Made by a program: the position numbers and the translations under genes
Source: Bacillota bacterium
GTDB lineage: Bacteria > Bacillota > UBA4882 > UBA10575
Assembly (NCBI GenBank): GCA_012838955.1
Contig: DUOH01000009.1
Coordinates: forward strand, 1-62,200
Length of the DNA stretch: 62,200 nucleotides
Reading direction: 5' to 3'
Notes under the pieces: model-generated
Seen by the model: the letters and a program-made list of their open reading frames with translations, nothing else
Databases searched by the model: none
Told to the model about the DNA's origin: nothing
Part shown: positions 35,690-44,553 of the stretch, one piece after another
Layout: each line of letters opens with the position of its first letter
Numbering within the stretch: the stretch's first letter is position 1

Positions 35690-37657
35690 TTACAGATTAT
35701 ACGCGGTCAAAAAGCCGGTTTCCAAGGCGTTCCTGATCTTGCCTATTTTTGAGGCGTCTCCCAGCAAATAAACCCGCTCAAACTCTGCTTGAATCTCTTC
35801 CACCAACTCCCGGTTAGGTTCTGAGCCGACCGCGATCACGATTGCATCAAAGGAGTATACCTTCTCCGCTCCGCTTTCCGTCTCCTCAAACACGGCAGTA
35901 CCCTTTTCCACCTTGATCAACTTATGTTTAGGATACATCTGCACGCCTAACTTCCCAATCTGACTCATCAGATCAATAAGGTTTTGAAAGAAGACTCCCG
36001 GTCCAATGGTGTCCGCCATTTCAAAGAGACTGACCTGATTATTGTTCTTCGCCAACAGATGAGCGGTCTCGAGGCCGGTCAGTCCGGATCCGATGACCGC
36101 CACCTTCTTACCGGTAAGTTTCGGTTGGCCCTCTAAAACGTCCACACAGCTTAGAACTTCCTCTCCCTCGATCCCCTGGACGGAGGCAGGCCTGATCTGC
36201 TTCGAACCGTGGGCGATAAAAACGGCATAGGGATTTAACTCTCGTAACTGCTCCAGAGTGGGCGTAGTGTTAAACCGGATTTCCACGGCGAACTTTTCCA
36301 CCTGGTTTTTTAAGTACTCCAGCAACCAGTTGATCTTATCTTTCTTGGGCGCCTTGGAGCCCGGCACCAACTGCCCGCCCAGCCGGTGGGTTTTTTCAAA
36401 GATGACGGGCTTAAACCCGCGTAGCGCCAGCACCCGGGCTGCCTCCAGACCGGCGGGGCCTCCTCCGATGATGGCAACAACCCGTCCGGCGCCGTCCGGT
36501 TTAAACTCACTGTACTCCAATTCCCTGCCGGTCTGAATATTAATGGCGCACCCGCAAGGTATTGGGCTCATATCCGCTTCCATCAGCCTTTCCATACAGT
36601 AAAGGCAGGAGATGCATCTTCTCAACTCCTCGATCCGCCCTTCCTGGGCTTTATTGGACCATTCGGGATCCGCATAGTGCTGCCGGGCGGAACCGACGAA
36701 GTCCAGCTTTCCTTCGGCCAGCGCCTGCTCGGCATAGGCCGGATCGCGGAAAACCGCAACACCAATCACGGGAACGGATACCGCCTTCTTCACAGCTTCC
36801 GCCAGATAAAGTTTCCACCCTTGCTCAAAAGAGGAAGGCTCCCAGGCCACATTCATACTTTCATAAATACCTGCGCTGACATCAATGGCGTCAACACCCA
36901 ATTCCTCCAAGTGTTGAGCAATCTTTACGCCGTCTGCCAAGTGTAATCCCTGATCAGGCTGACCCGTTGTTTCCAAGAACTCATCCACGGATAACCGGAC
37001 GAGCAACGGAAAATCTTCTCCGCAGCGCTGCCGAATTCCGGAGACGATCTCCGTCAAGAACCGGAGCCGGTTCTCAAAACTGCCGCCATAGCGGTCTTCA
37101 CGCAAATTTGTATACGGACTTAAGAATTGATTGATTAAATAACCGTGGGCGCCATGCACCTCCACCCCGTCCATTCCGGCGGCCTTAACCCGGACTGCCG
37201 CTTGCACAAACTTCTCCACCATCTCTTCCACTTCTTCGGTGGTCATGGCGACCACGGGTTGGCGCACCGCCCGACATTCCACTGGACTGGGAGCAGGCAT
37301 GGGCAGATGGCCATTGATCACACTAATCCCTTGCCTGCCCGGATGATAAATCTGGACCACCATCTTGCTACCGTATTTATGGGCTTCTTGGGCCAGGCGG
37401 TTTAAACCAGGAATGAATCGATCCTCCGCCGCGGAAATCTGTTGATTATTCCCTCTCCCCCTTTCCATGTCGACAATGGCGCATTCGGTAATAATCAAAC
37501 CCACGCCGCCGCGGGCCCGGGCGCCATAAAAGGCGATATCCCGTTCTGAGACGCTACCGTCGGTATTGGCCAAATGATTTCCCATCGCCGTCATAACAAT
37601 CCTGTTTTTTGTCTGCATCTTTCCTATTTTCCCTACTGAAAACAGGTGCGCAAACAT
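35690..37657 (-). CDS. NADH:flavin oxidoreductase / 2,4-dienoyl-CoA (enoate) reductase family
   Basis: ~655 residues. Old-yellow-enzyme barrel (~1-340): KNRIVMTAMGNHLANTDGSV, VQIYHPGRQ, GVEVHGAHGYLINQFLSPYTN and NREDRYGGS-type FMN site (LREDRYGGSFENR). [4Fe-4S] ligands lie in CISCLYCMERLMEADMSPIP-CGCAIN. A C-terminal FAD/NAD(P) domain follows (VVAIIGGGPAGLEAARVLA; KVAVIGSGLTGLETAHLLA). Reduces activated C=C bonds, such as enoates or dienoyl-CoA. The start is ATG 37657 behind AAAGGAGGGG. Coupled to the alcohol dehydrogenase. The exact substrate is unknown; bile-acid or cinnamate reductases share this architecture. Confidence 0.92.
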   Translation of the reverse strand: MFAHLFSVGKIGKMQTKNRIVMTAMGNHLANTDGSVSERDIAFYGARARGGVGLIITECAIVDMERGRGNNQQISAAEDRFIPGLNRLAQEAHKYGSKMVVQIYHPGRQGISVINGHLPMPAPSPVECRAVRQPVVAMTTEEVEEMVEKFVQAAVRVKAAGMDGVEVHGAHGYLINQFLSPYTNLREDRYGGSFENRLRFLTEIVSGIRQRCGEDFPLLVRLSVDEFLETTGQPDQGLHLADGVKIAQHLEELGVDAIDVSAGIYESMNVAWEPSSFEQGWKLYLAEAVKKAVSVPVIGVAVFRDPAYAEQALAEGKLDFVGSARQHYADPEWSNKAQEGRIEELRRCISCLYCMERLMEADMSPIPCGCAINIQTGRELEYSEFKPDGAGRVVAIIGGGPAGLEAARVLALRGFKPVIFEKTHRLGGQLVPGSKAPKKDKINWLLEYLKNQVEKFAVEIRFNTTPTLEQLRELNPYAVFIAHGSKQIRPASVQGIEGEEVLSCVDVLEGQPKLTGKKVAVIGSGLTGLETAHLLAKNNNQVSLFEMADTIGPGVFFQNLIDLMSQIGKLGVQMYPKHKLIKVEKGTAVFEETESGAEKVYSFDAIVIAVGSEPNRELVEEIQAEFERVYLLGDASKIGKIRNALETGFLTAYNL

Positions 37658-37884
37658 GAACATCCCCTCCTTTACCAAAACAAGTTTTCTTCTCAGAACG
37701 ACTCCGGTGATCCCAGAACCATCAATAAATATTACTTATCAACAATTTTTGTACAAATTATAAGTTATAGAAATCTCCTAAAATACCTTTGTCGAATTTT
37801 AATTTTTTTACCGTATTTTGCATTATTTTAAACTTTTTTGCCAATATCCCAGCTTACTTTGGGAAATAAAAAAACTGTTCATAT

Positions 37885-37907
37885 AAAAAAGACCCCACTA
37901 AGGGTCT
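37885..37907 (-). terminator. Terminator of the ABC exporter operon
   Basis: AGACCC (37890-37895) pairs with GGGTCT (37902-37907); on the minus strand a run of six T follows (37890-37885), continuing TATATG. The rest of the 37679-37974 gap is AT-rich with no frame recognised. Confidence 0.75.
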
Positions 37908-37974
37908 CCGTCTTTCCAGGTTCGCTCACTTACTCTTATATATTAAGGAAAATTATAACTCACCATTGCATCTA

Positions 37975-39756
37975 TTAAATCACTTCTAAAAACTGATATT
38001 GGGAGAGATACAGGCGATAATAGACGCCGCGTTTCTTCATCAATTCTTCATGCGTACCAGCCTCGACAATCCCGCCCTGATCAATATACATGATCCGATC
38101 GGCATTCTTAATAGTAGAAAGCCGGTGCGCAATGATGAAGGAGGTTCGATTTGCCAATAACCTTTCCAATCCTTGCTGGACAAGAAGTTCCGTTTCCGTA
38201 TCAATGCTGGAGGTGGCTTCATCCAGAATCAGAATCCTGGGGTCTGCCAGCAGAGCCCGGGTAAAGGAGATTAACTGCCGTTCCCCCACGGAGAGTCTAG
38301 CGCCACGCTCATTCACCTGGGTATAATATCCCTCCTCCATCTTCTCAATAAAGTCATGGGCTTTCACAGCTTTGGCCGCAGCGATTACTTGTTCGTCCGT
38401 GGCGTCTAGGCGGCTGTAGCGAATATTATCCATGATCGTTCCGGAGAAGATAAAAGTATCTTGAAGCATCACCCCCATCTGACTGCGTAAAGATTTCAGA
38501 GTAACCTCCCGCAGATCAATGCCGTCGATCAAAACTCTGCCTGCTGTCACATCATAAAACCTGCTAATCAAATTAACAATGGTCGTCTTGCCCGCCCCCG
38601 TCGGTCCCACCAGAGCAATAGTCTCTCCCGGCTGAACCGTAAAGCTGACCTCATGGAGGATCTCCTCCCCCTCCTCATAAGCGAAAGAGACGTTCACGAA
38701 CTCAACCAGGCCGGTAATCGGCGGCATCAGCCTTGCTCCCGGGTTATCGGTGACAGAGGGTTTTTCGTCCATGGTCTCAAAGATCCTTTCGATATAGGCG
38801 GCGGCGTTCAGCAAAGAATTATAAAAGTTGGCCAAATTGAAGATGGGAAACCAAAACGAATTGATATAACTGATAAAGGCGATCAATACGCCGACCGTGG
38901 TCCCCCGAACCAGCCACAGCACGCCCGCTAGATAGACCGCAGCCAAAACCAAGGTGGAAACATTCTCCACCAGTGGATTCACGAGAATGATGATTTTAAT
39001 CGCTTTCAGCCAGGCAGTACGGTACTGATCATTCAATTCCTGAAAGATCCCAAGATTAACCCGTTCCCTGGCAAAAGACTGGGTTACTTTAATCCCGCAG
39101 ATGCTCTCGTGGATGTAGGCGTTCATATTCGACTGCTTCCTGCTGACCCTCTGCCATAGCTTCCGTTGGAGATTCTTCAATAAAAGCAGGGCGACGGCGA
39201 GGAGCGGTAATCCGGTCAGGCTGACCAAGGTTAGCCTGTAATCCAAGGCAAACATAAAGAAGATAATGACAAATAAAGTAAATAAGTCGGTGATCAGGTT
39301 AATGATCCCGTTGGACAGGAGATCACTTAAAGTATTGATATAATTCACCACCCGCACCAAGATCTTGCCGTGCGGGCGACTGTCATAATAATCAAAGGGC
39401 AAAAGTTGCAGGTGAGTAAAGAGATCCCTGCGGAGGTTCTGGATAATACTCTGGCCCATAACAGCCGTATTCCTAATCCGGAGTTTCAGACAATAGGCGC
39501 TAATCAGCAAGGTGGCGATATAAACCAAGGTTAACAGGATCAGCTGTGGGATCTGGCCATTGGGGATGGCGGTATCCAGCGCTATTTTAATTAAGTAAGG
39601 CCCGGCAAAACTGGTAACACTGCAGATCAACATGACCAGAACAGTAAAGATGATCTGTCTTTTATACGGTTTCACATAACCCAATAAGCGTTTGACTTGA
39701 TCCAAGTTAAACTCGACATTCAGGTCCTCATCTACATCAAACTTATTCCGCGACAT
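37975..39756 (-). CDS. ABC exporter half-transporter (subunit 2, catalytic Walker B)
   Basis: ~593 residues: a six-helix exporter domain (~20-320) then an ATPase domain. Walker A is GPTGAGKTT, Walker B ILILDEATSSID with the catalytic Glu, H-loop IAHRLST. The signature is LSVGERQL rather than LSGGQ, so it cannot complete a normal site opposite. ATG 39756 follows the partner's stop by one base; the longer reading to 39852 lies inside the partner gene. The pair matches heterodimeric exporters with one degenerate ATP site. Lipid or drug export is likely; the substrate is unknown. Confidence 0.9.
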   Translation of the reverse strand: MSRNKFDVDEDLNVEFNLDQVKRLLGYVKPYKRQIIFTVLVMLICSVTSFAGPYLIKIALDTAIPNGQIPQLILLTLVYIATLLISAYCLKLRIRNTAVMGQSIIQNLRRDLFTHLQLLPFDYYDSRPHGKILVRVVNYINTLSDLLSNGIINLITDLFTLFVIIFFMFALDYRLTLVSLTGLPLLAVALLLLKNLQRKLWQRVSRKQSNMNAYIHESICGIKVTQSFARERVNLGIFQELNDQYRTAWLKAIKIIILVNPLVENVSTLVLAAVYLAGVLWLVRGTTVGVLIAFISYINSFWFPIFNLANFYNSLLNAAAYIERIFETMDEKPSVTDNPGARLMPPITGLVEFVNVSFAYEEGEEILHEVSFTVQPGETIALVGPTGAGKTTIVNLISRFYDVTAGRVLIDGIDLREVTLKSLRSQMGVMLQDTFIFSGTIMDNIRYSRLDATDEQVIAAAKAVKAHDFIEKMEEGYYTQVNERGARLSVGERQLISFTRALLADPRILILDEATSSIDTETELLVQQGLERLLANRTSFIIAHRLSTIKNADRIMYIDQGGIVEAGTHEELMKKRGVYYRLYLSQYQFLEVI

Positions 39757-39757
39757 C

Positions 39758-41509
39758 TTACTTCGCCTCCTCGCTCCCGGCCAAGTCAAAGTCGCCGTAT
39801 TGATGCTGAAAGACCGTATAATAATAACCTTTTCTGGCCACCAACTCCTCATGTTTGCCTGCTTCGATGATCCGTCCGTTCTTCAGCGTCAAGATTAGAT
39901 CGGCGTTGCATACCGAGGAGATGCGATGGGCAATCACAAAAATGGTCTTCTTTTTATATAAGGACTTGAGGTTCTGTTGAATGGCGCGCTCTGTTTCCAG
40001 ATCCACGCTGGAGGTGGTATCGTCCAGGATCAGAATGGCCGGGTCCTTCAGTAAGGCTCTGGCCAGCGCGATTCGCTGTTTCTGTCCGCCGGAGAGGCCG
40101 ACGCCACGTTCGCCAACGATGGTATCATAACCCGCCGGGAGCTTGGTGATGAAATCATGAGCCCCGGCTGTTCTGGCCGCCTGCTGCACTTCCTCAAGGC
40201 CCGCGTCAGGAAGGCCGTAAGCGATATTCCCCTCAATCGTATCGGAGAAGAGGAAAACATCCTGCATGGCCACGGCGATATTAGAACGCAAGCAAGTCAG
40301 GTCATACTCTTTGATATTCACTCCGTCAATCAGAATCTCTCCGTCCATCACCTCATAAAACCGGCAGATCAGGTTGACCAGCGTAGATTTGCCGGAGCCG
40401 GTGGGCCCAACAATCGCCACCGTCTCTCCGGGACGAGCCGTGAAACTGACCTCCCGCAGTACTTCACCGCTTTCTTGAGAGAAGGAAACATTCACCAACT
40501 CGACTTGCCCTTCCAAGCGCTCTTTCCGCAGAGGAGTTGGGCTGTTTTTAATCTTTGGCTCTGCCTCGAGCAAGGCGAGGATCTGAGCGGCTGCTGCCAC
40601 AAAACGCTGTAAGTCATTGATGAGCCACCCCAGGTTTCTCAAGGGATAACTCAAAGTCCATAAAAAACTGTTGAAGATGACCAACCTACCGATGGTTAAC
40701 GCGCCTTTGATCACCATTAATCCGCCAACCAGCAGCAGGACTACGGTCAGACCGCCGCAGGCGGCATCAAGCGCAGGCAGATACCTTTCCCAGATCCGGA
40801 TGGCTTGCAGATTCTTCTCTTTAAAGCCGTCGTTTTCCGTGGAGAATTTGCTGATCTCATATTCTTCCTTGGCAAAGGCTTTGACTACCCGGTTTCCGCT
40901 GATGTTCTCCTGCACCACCGAATTCAGTTTGGACAACTGTTCGCGGATTCCGAAGAAGGCTGGCTTCACCTTGATGGAAAGACGCAGGGCAAGGAGGCAG
41001 ATGAGCGGGGTGCACGCCATTAATACCAGGGCCAACTGATAATTAATCGCGAAGAGCGTGATCAGGGCGAAACTAAAGATGGCCACATTCTCGACCAGGC
41101 TAAAGGCGACCCAAGAGATGAAGTGGCGCACCGCATCGGCATCCCCTGACATTCTGGTCATCAGATCTCCTGTTCTGGCCTGATCAAAAAAAGTAAAATC
41201 CAACTCCTGTAGTTTTTGGTAAAGATTCATCCTAATCTGATAGACAACATCCTGGGAAATATGTTCAAAGATTAGTCGATAAAAGTAGCGGGCAGCGGAC
41301 TTCAAGAAAGTAGCGCCGATCACCAGAAGCACAACCTGCCAGAGCAACTCTTTCTCTCCCCGGAGGAGCACGCGGTCGACAATAACTCCGGAGAGATAAG
41401 GAGGAATCAAGTTCAGTAAGGTAAAGCCCATCACCAGCAGGAAAGCAAAGATGATCCTGATCTTATACTTACGAAGATAGATCCATAACCACTGAACAGC
41501 CTTTATTAT
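39758..41509 (-). CDS. ABC exporter half-transporter (subunit 1, degenerate Walker B); start codon unclear
   Basis: Six-helix exporter domain and ATPase with Walker A GPTGSGKST, canonical signature LSGGQKQR, and Walker B ILILDDTTSSVD where the catalytic Glu is Asp. With subunit 2 (LSVGE signature) this gives one degenerate and one active ATP site. The first ordinary start in frame is GTG 41434, but it falls inside TM1. The frame reads coherently 25 codons further up (KAVQWLWIYLRKYKIRIIFA) to ATA ATA at 41509-41504, seven bases after GGAGGAGG. No ATG, GTG or TTG exists there, so either an unusual ATA start or a mutated or misread start codon is implied. Confidence 0.88.
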   Translation of the reverse strand: MIKAVQWLWIYLRKYKIRIIFAFLLVMGFTLLNLIPPYLSGVIVDRVLLRGEKELLWQVVLLVIGATFLKSAARYFYRLIFEHISQDVVYQIRMNLYQKLQELDFTFFDQARTGDLMTRMSGDADAVRHFISWVAFSLVENVAIFSFALITLFAINYQLALVLMACTPLICLLALRLSIKVKPAFFGIREQLSKLNSVVQENISGNRVVKAFAKEEYEISKFSTENDGFKEKNLQAIRIWERYLPALDAACGGLTVVLLLVGGLMVIKGALTIGRLVIFNSFLWTLSYPLRNLGWLINDLQRFVAAAAQILALLEAEPKIKNSPTPLRKERLEGQVELVNVSFSQESGEVLREVSFTARPGETVAIVGPTGSGKSTLVNLICRFYEVMDGEILIDGVNIKEYDLTCLRSNIAVAMQDVFLFSDTIEGNIAYGLPDAGLEEVQQAARTAGAHDFITKLPAGYDTIVGERGVGLSGGQKQRIALARALLKDPAILILDDTTSSVDLETERAIQQNLKSLYKKKTIFVIAHRISSVCNADLILTLKNGRIIEAGKHEELVARKGYYYTVFQHQYGDFDLAGSEEAK

Positions 41510-41662
41510 GGATTCCTCCTCCCCTCACCACCAAGATACCCTGGACGTGTACACGCCAACCGGACATTCGCCTCCCAGACGCTGCCGCTTTCCCCGTCTT
41601 TTCAGGGCATAATAATCGAAGCTACAGAAGATAGGCGGCCTACTCTACTCAGGATCTCTCCT

Positions 41663-43540
41663 CTAGAAGAGATCTTTTAGTTTGCGGAGTTCTTTTTCGG
41701 CCTTCTCTTTTAACCTCTCCTCTTCCGCGTCGAGCTTCTTCTGGAGCGCCTCCTCCAACTCCTTCTTCTTGGTTTCCAACTCCCTTTGTTTGGCTGTTAA
41801 TTCTGCTGCTCTCCGGTCCAACTCATCCTCAAACTCCTGTAGTTTAGCGGCGACCCTTTGTTCAGAAAGCGCCTTGGTTGCTTCCAGAGATGCTTCCGTG
41901 TGGCGCAGCTTCTCTTCGACCTTAGCCCTGAGCTCGCGGGTGAAGTCGGTGACTTTTTCTCCGACCGCCGCTTGTAAACGGGTGGAGATCACCCGGTCCA
42001 GATCGGAGGAGATCTTCATCTCATATTCTCCGGCGCTCTGCGCCAACTCATAATGGACCGTGACTTGATCCAAACCGGTCAGGGTGTTTCGGACGATCTC
42101 CCCGATCAGATCATTCGGTTCCGGCCGTCCGCTAAAGTCCGTCTTGACCTGATCGGCTCTAAAGACTGCCACCAGCTTCAGGAGATCCGGATCCATTTTC
42201 AGCACAGCGTCGATTCCAACCCGACCGGTGAGGATCTTTGTCGGCAGGTATCTACTGTCGCCCAAATTCAGCTCAGGCAAGGGCAACCCCTGCAAGGTCA
42301 AGTTAATGCGGTCTTGAAAATCGGGAGTGACATGATTAAGCTCACCATCGAGCCTGAAAAAAGCTTCCCTGGGCGTTTGGGCGAAGAGCGCCATGGTCAG
42401 CGGTGACCCGTACAGCGATGGTTCACTGGTAATACCGGTGATCACTCCCTTGGCATAAAATCCATCCCCCGAGGAATCAGGAGTCCCTCTTCCAGAGACG
42501 GCAATCTTCTTAATTAAGAAACGGGGGTGGGTTTCTCTGCGCGGAAAAGCAATGTCTTGTCCGCCTCGGGTAGGTCTGGCCTTAGCAGGCTTTTCTCCAC
42601 CGACCGAACGCGACTTCCGGACATAGTCAATGACGTCAAGGAGAAGAGACGTTGCGTTGAAGATGGTCTCTCCCAGCAAGGCTTCGGCATAATTAATCTC
42701 ATCGAGATCCGGCAGTTTCGCCAAAGCCAGTAACGCTTGGTAGTCGGCTTCCGCTTCCGCTTTCAGGCTCCGGATCGCCTCCGTCACGGCTTGATTATCT
42801 TGTTGAAACCGGTCATCCATGGCCCGTAATTGGGCACGGATCTTCTCCACCCCGTCTCGGATCTCATTGACTACAGCCAGCTGTTCATGGAGTTCCTGAA
42901 GATGAGCTGGTTTCTTCAGTGCGGCTGCTTTCTCCTGTAAGATGTTCAGATCCGCCTGGAGTTGATCTAATACTTCCAGATTAGCGTCGCATCTCTCTTG
43001 ATAGGCCTCAAGCTCCGCTTTGAGGCCGACGGCGGACAGATCGGTCTTAAATTGATATCCCGTAGTGAGCATTGGCAGATCTAAATTGGCCGCGATGGTC
43101 TCCGGTTTTAATACCGGCATGGTGGCAATGGTCCGGCGTAGTCTGGATTCTTTTTTTTCTTTTGGTGGCGCGGCGGCCTTCTTTTTCAGCCTGCCATCGG
43201 TCTGGCGTTGTTCGTTAAAGACCAGATCTTCCACGGCGATCTCTTCAATAATCTTTTTCCCTTCCAACAACGGTCCGGGCGCCATCTTAAAACGGATATT
43301 TTTGGCCGAAACCAAATTCTTCCAGGGATCGGCCGGGTTTGCCATCTCTATCTTCTCCATCTGAATCGCCAGTTGAAAAGGGCGCAGGCGCAAACCGGTG
43401 ATCTCGACTTTGGCGCGGGTCACCGCTTGCAGAGTATTCTCCAGCGTCCAAGTGAGCAGGGAATTACCCCAGCAGAGGCAGATCAGGGTAACCAGGATTA
43501 AGAAACCGGTGAAAATCAATACTGCTTTTTTTCTCATCAC
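41663..43540 (-). CDS. TIGR03545-family envelope protein (AsmA-like)
   Basis: 625 residues. N-terminal membrane anchor (VLIFTGFLILVTLICLCWG), then an AsmA-like beta segment (LENTLQAVTRAKVEITGLRL; FQLAIQMEKIEMANPADPW) and long helical coiled coils (~190-290). A second beta region starts at ~320, and the last ~110 residues are an almost uninterrupted charged coiled coil ending RLKEKAEKELRKLKDLF. The layout matches TIGR03545, a family described from bacteria with outer membranes and usually encoded beside TIGR03546, as here (12 bases apart). Probably spans the periplasm; the function is unknown. ATG 43540 or 43537. Confidence 0.8.
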   Translation of the reverse strand: MMRKKAVLIFTGFLILVTLICLCWGNSLLTWTLENTLQAVTRAKVEITGLRLRPFQLAIQMEKIEMANPADPWKNLVSAKNIRFKMAPGPLLEGKKIIEEIAVEDLVFNEQRQTDGRLKKKAAAPPKEKKESRLRRTIATMPVLKPETIAANLDLPMLTTGYQFKTDLSAVGLKAELEAYQERCDANLEVLDQLQADLNILQEKAAALKKPAHLQELHEQLAVVNEIRDGVEKIRAQLRAMDDRFQQDNQAVTEAIRSLKAEAEADYQALLALAKLPDLDEINYAEALLGETIFNATSLLLDVIDYVRKSRSVGGEKPAKARPTRGGQDIAFPRRETHPRFLIKKIAVSGRGTPDSSGDGFYAKGVITGITSEPSLYGSPLTMALFAQTPREAFFRLDGELNHVTPDFQDRINLTLQGLPLPELNLGDSRYLPTKILTGRVGIDAVLKMDPDLLKLVAVFRADQVKTDFSGRPEPNDLIGEIVRNTLTGLDQVTVHYELAQSAGEYEMKISSDLDRVISTRLQAAVGEKVTDFTRELRAKVEEKLRHTEASLEATKALSEQRVAAKLQEFEDELDRRAAELTAKQRELETKKKELEEALQKKLDAEEERLKEKAEKELRKLKDLF

Positions 43541-43552
43541 GGATCACCTGCT

Positions 43553-44071
43553 TTACTGCATTTTGATCTTCCGATACATTTGAAAGATCTTATTGGCCTT
43601 CAGTATTTGCACTATTTTTAACCGGCTTGCTTTCTCGGCCACCTTTGCTTGATAAAACTTGACCATTTGTTTAAAGCCAAAATAAACCGGGAAGAAGGCG
43701 ACCAATGAGCTGATCAGACTGCCCAGGACGACAGTATTATAGAATTTGGTCAAAGGAGCCACCGGGATGTTGTACAGATAGGTCCAGACCGGTTTCAGAA
43801 ATTCCACTTCGACCAGTAAAAAATAGCCCAAGTGATGGAAGAAGGGATCACACAAGTGCGCAAAACAACTGAAGAAAAAGATCCCAAAAAAAGCCGCTGG
43901 AATACTGACCTCCAGGAGCAGAATTAGGATGAAAACGAGTAGGTTATGTAGGGACCAAAAGGGGGTCAACCCGATAATAGACCCCAAGGCGAAACCCAAG
44001 GCGATGTGATGAGGTTCTTCTTTGGAATGGAAAATCTTTATTAATTTAAAGATCACGTTCAGCCCGAACAA
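43553..44071 (-). CDS. TIGR03546-family membrane protein (DUF2062-like)
   Basis: 172 residues with four membrane segments. Family phrases: HHIALGFALGSIIGLTPFWS and LHNLLVFILILLLEVSIPAA, then FHHLGYFLLVEVEFLKP-VW and ASLVAFFPVYF-type helix near the end. TIGR03546 is the usual partner of TIGR03545, both restricted largely to outer-membrane-bearing bacteria. First gene of the pair; a terminator-bearing gap separates it from the aldehyde dehydrogenase unit. Role unknown, presumably envelope. Confidence 0.8.
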   Translation of the reverse strand: MFGLNVIFKLIKIFHSKEEPHHIALGFALGSIIGLTPFWSLHNLLVFILILLLEVSIPAAFFGIFFFSCFAHLCDPFFHHLGYFLLVEVEFLKPVWTYLYNIPVAPLTKFYNTVVLGSLISSLVAFFPVYFGFKQMVKFYQAKVAEKASRLKIVQILKANKIFQMYRKIKMQ

Positions 44072-44164
44072 CTTCGACTCCTCCCCATATAGATTGATGC
44101 CGAAAATGTTATATTCTTACATCCGATTAATTCAAGACCAAAACTGGCTTTCCTGCTAAAAAAA

Positions 44165-44199
44165 CGTAAAATAAAAACGGACAGCTCTCCTGTCCGTTT
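44165..44199 (-). terminator. Rho-independent terminator
   Basis: On the minus strand AAACGGACAG (44199-44190) pairs with CTGTCCGTTT (44184-44175) around a 5-base loop, followed by TTATTTTACG. Ends the aldolase/aldehyde dehydrogenase/YjbQ unit. Confidence 0.88.
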
Positions 44200-44225
44200 C
44201 GGGTGGGTTTAATCAGGTCTTGAAC

Positions 44226-44553
44226 TTACTCCCCAATAACCTTCACCAACACCCGCTTCTGGCGTTGACCGTCAAATTCGCCATAGAAGATCTGTTCCCA
44301 GGGGCCGAAGTCTAATTCTCCATCGGTAACGGCTACCACTACTTCCCTCCCCATGATCTGCCTTTTTAGATGGGCGTCGCCGTTATCCTCTCCGGTCCGG
44401 TTATGCAGATACTGAGAGATGGGAGCATGGGGCGCCAGCTTTTCCAGCCAATTTCAATAATCCTGCCACAAACCGCTTTCGTGATCATTAATAAAGACAG
44501 TGGCTGTGATGTGCATGGCATTGACTAAGAGGTCTCTATTCCATTACGCAGTC
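44226..44553 (-). pseudogene. YjbQ/UPF0047-family remnant
   Basis: The reading NAMHITATVFINDHESGLW ... [20 protein letters not shown] and [20 protein letters not shown] identifies a YjbQ-family protein (Glu/His-rich, thiamin phosphate synthase-like activity reported for some members). It is broken three ways. About 40 N-terminal residues are missing where it abuts the aldehyde dehydrogenase stop. A one-base shift lies near 44538. An in-frame TGA (44456-44454) interrupts QDY*NWLEK. A T insertion plus an A deletion beside the TGA would read QDYENWLEK, so base-calling errors at homopolymers could explain the internal breaks but not the missing N-terminus. Confidence 0.75.
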
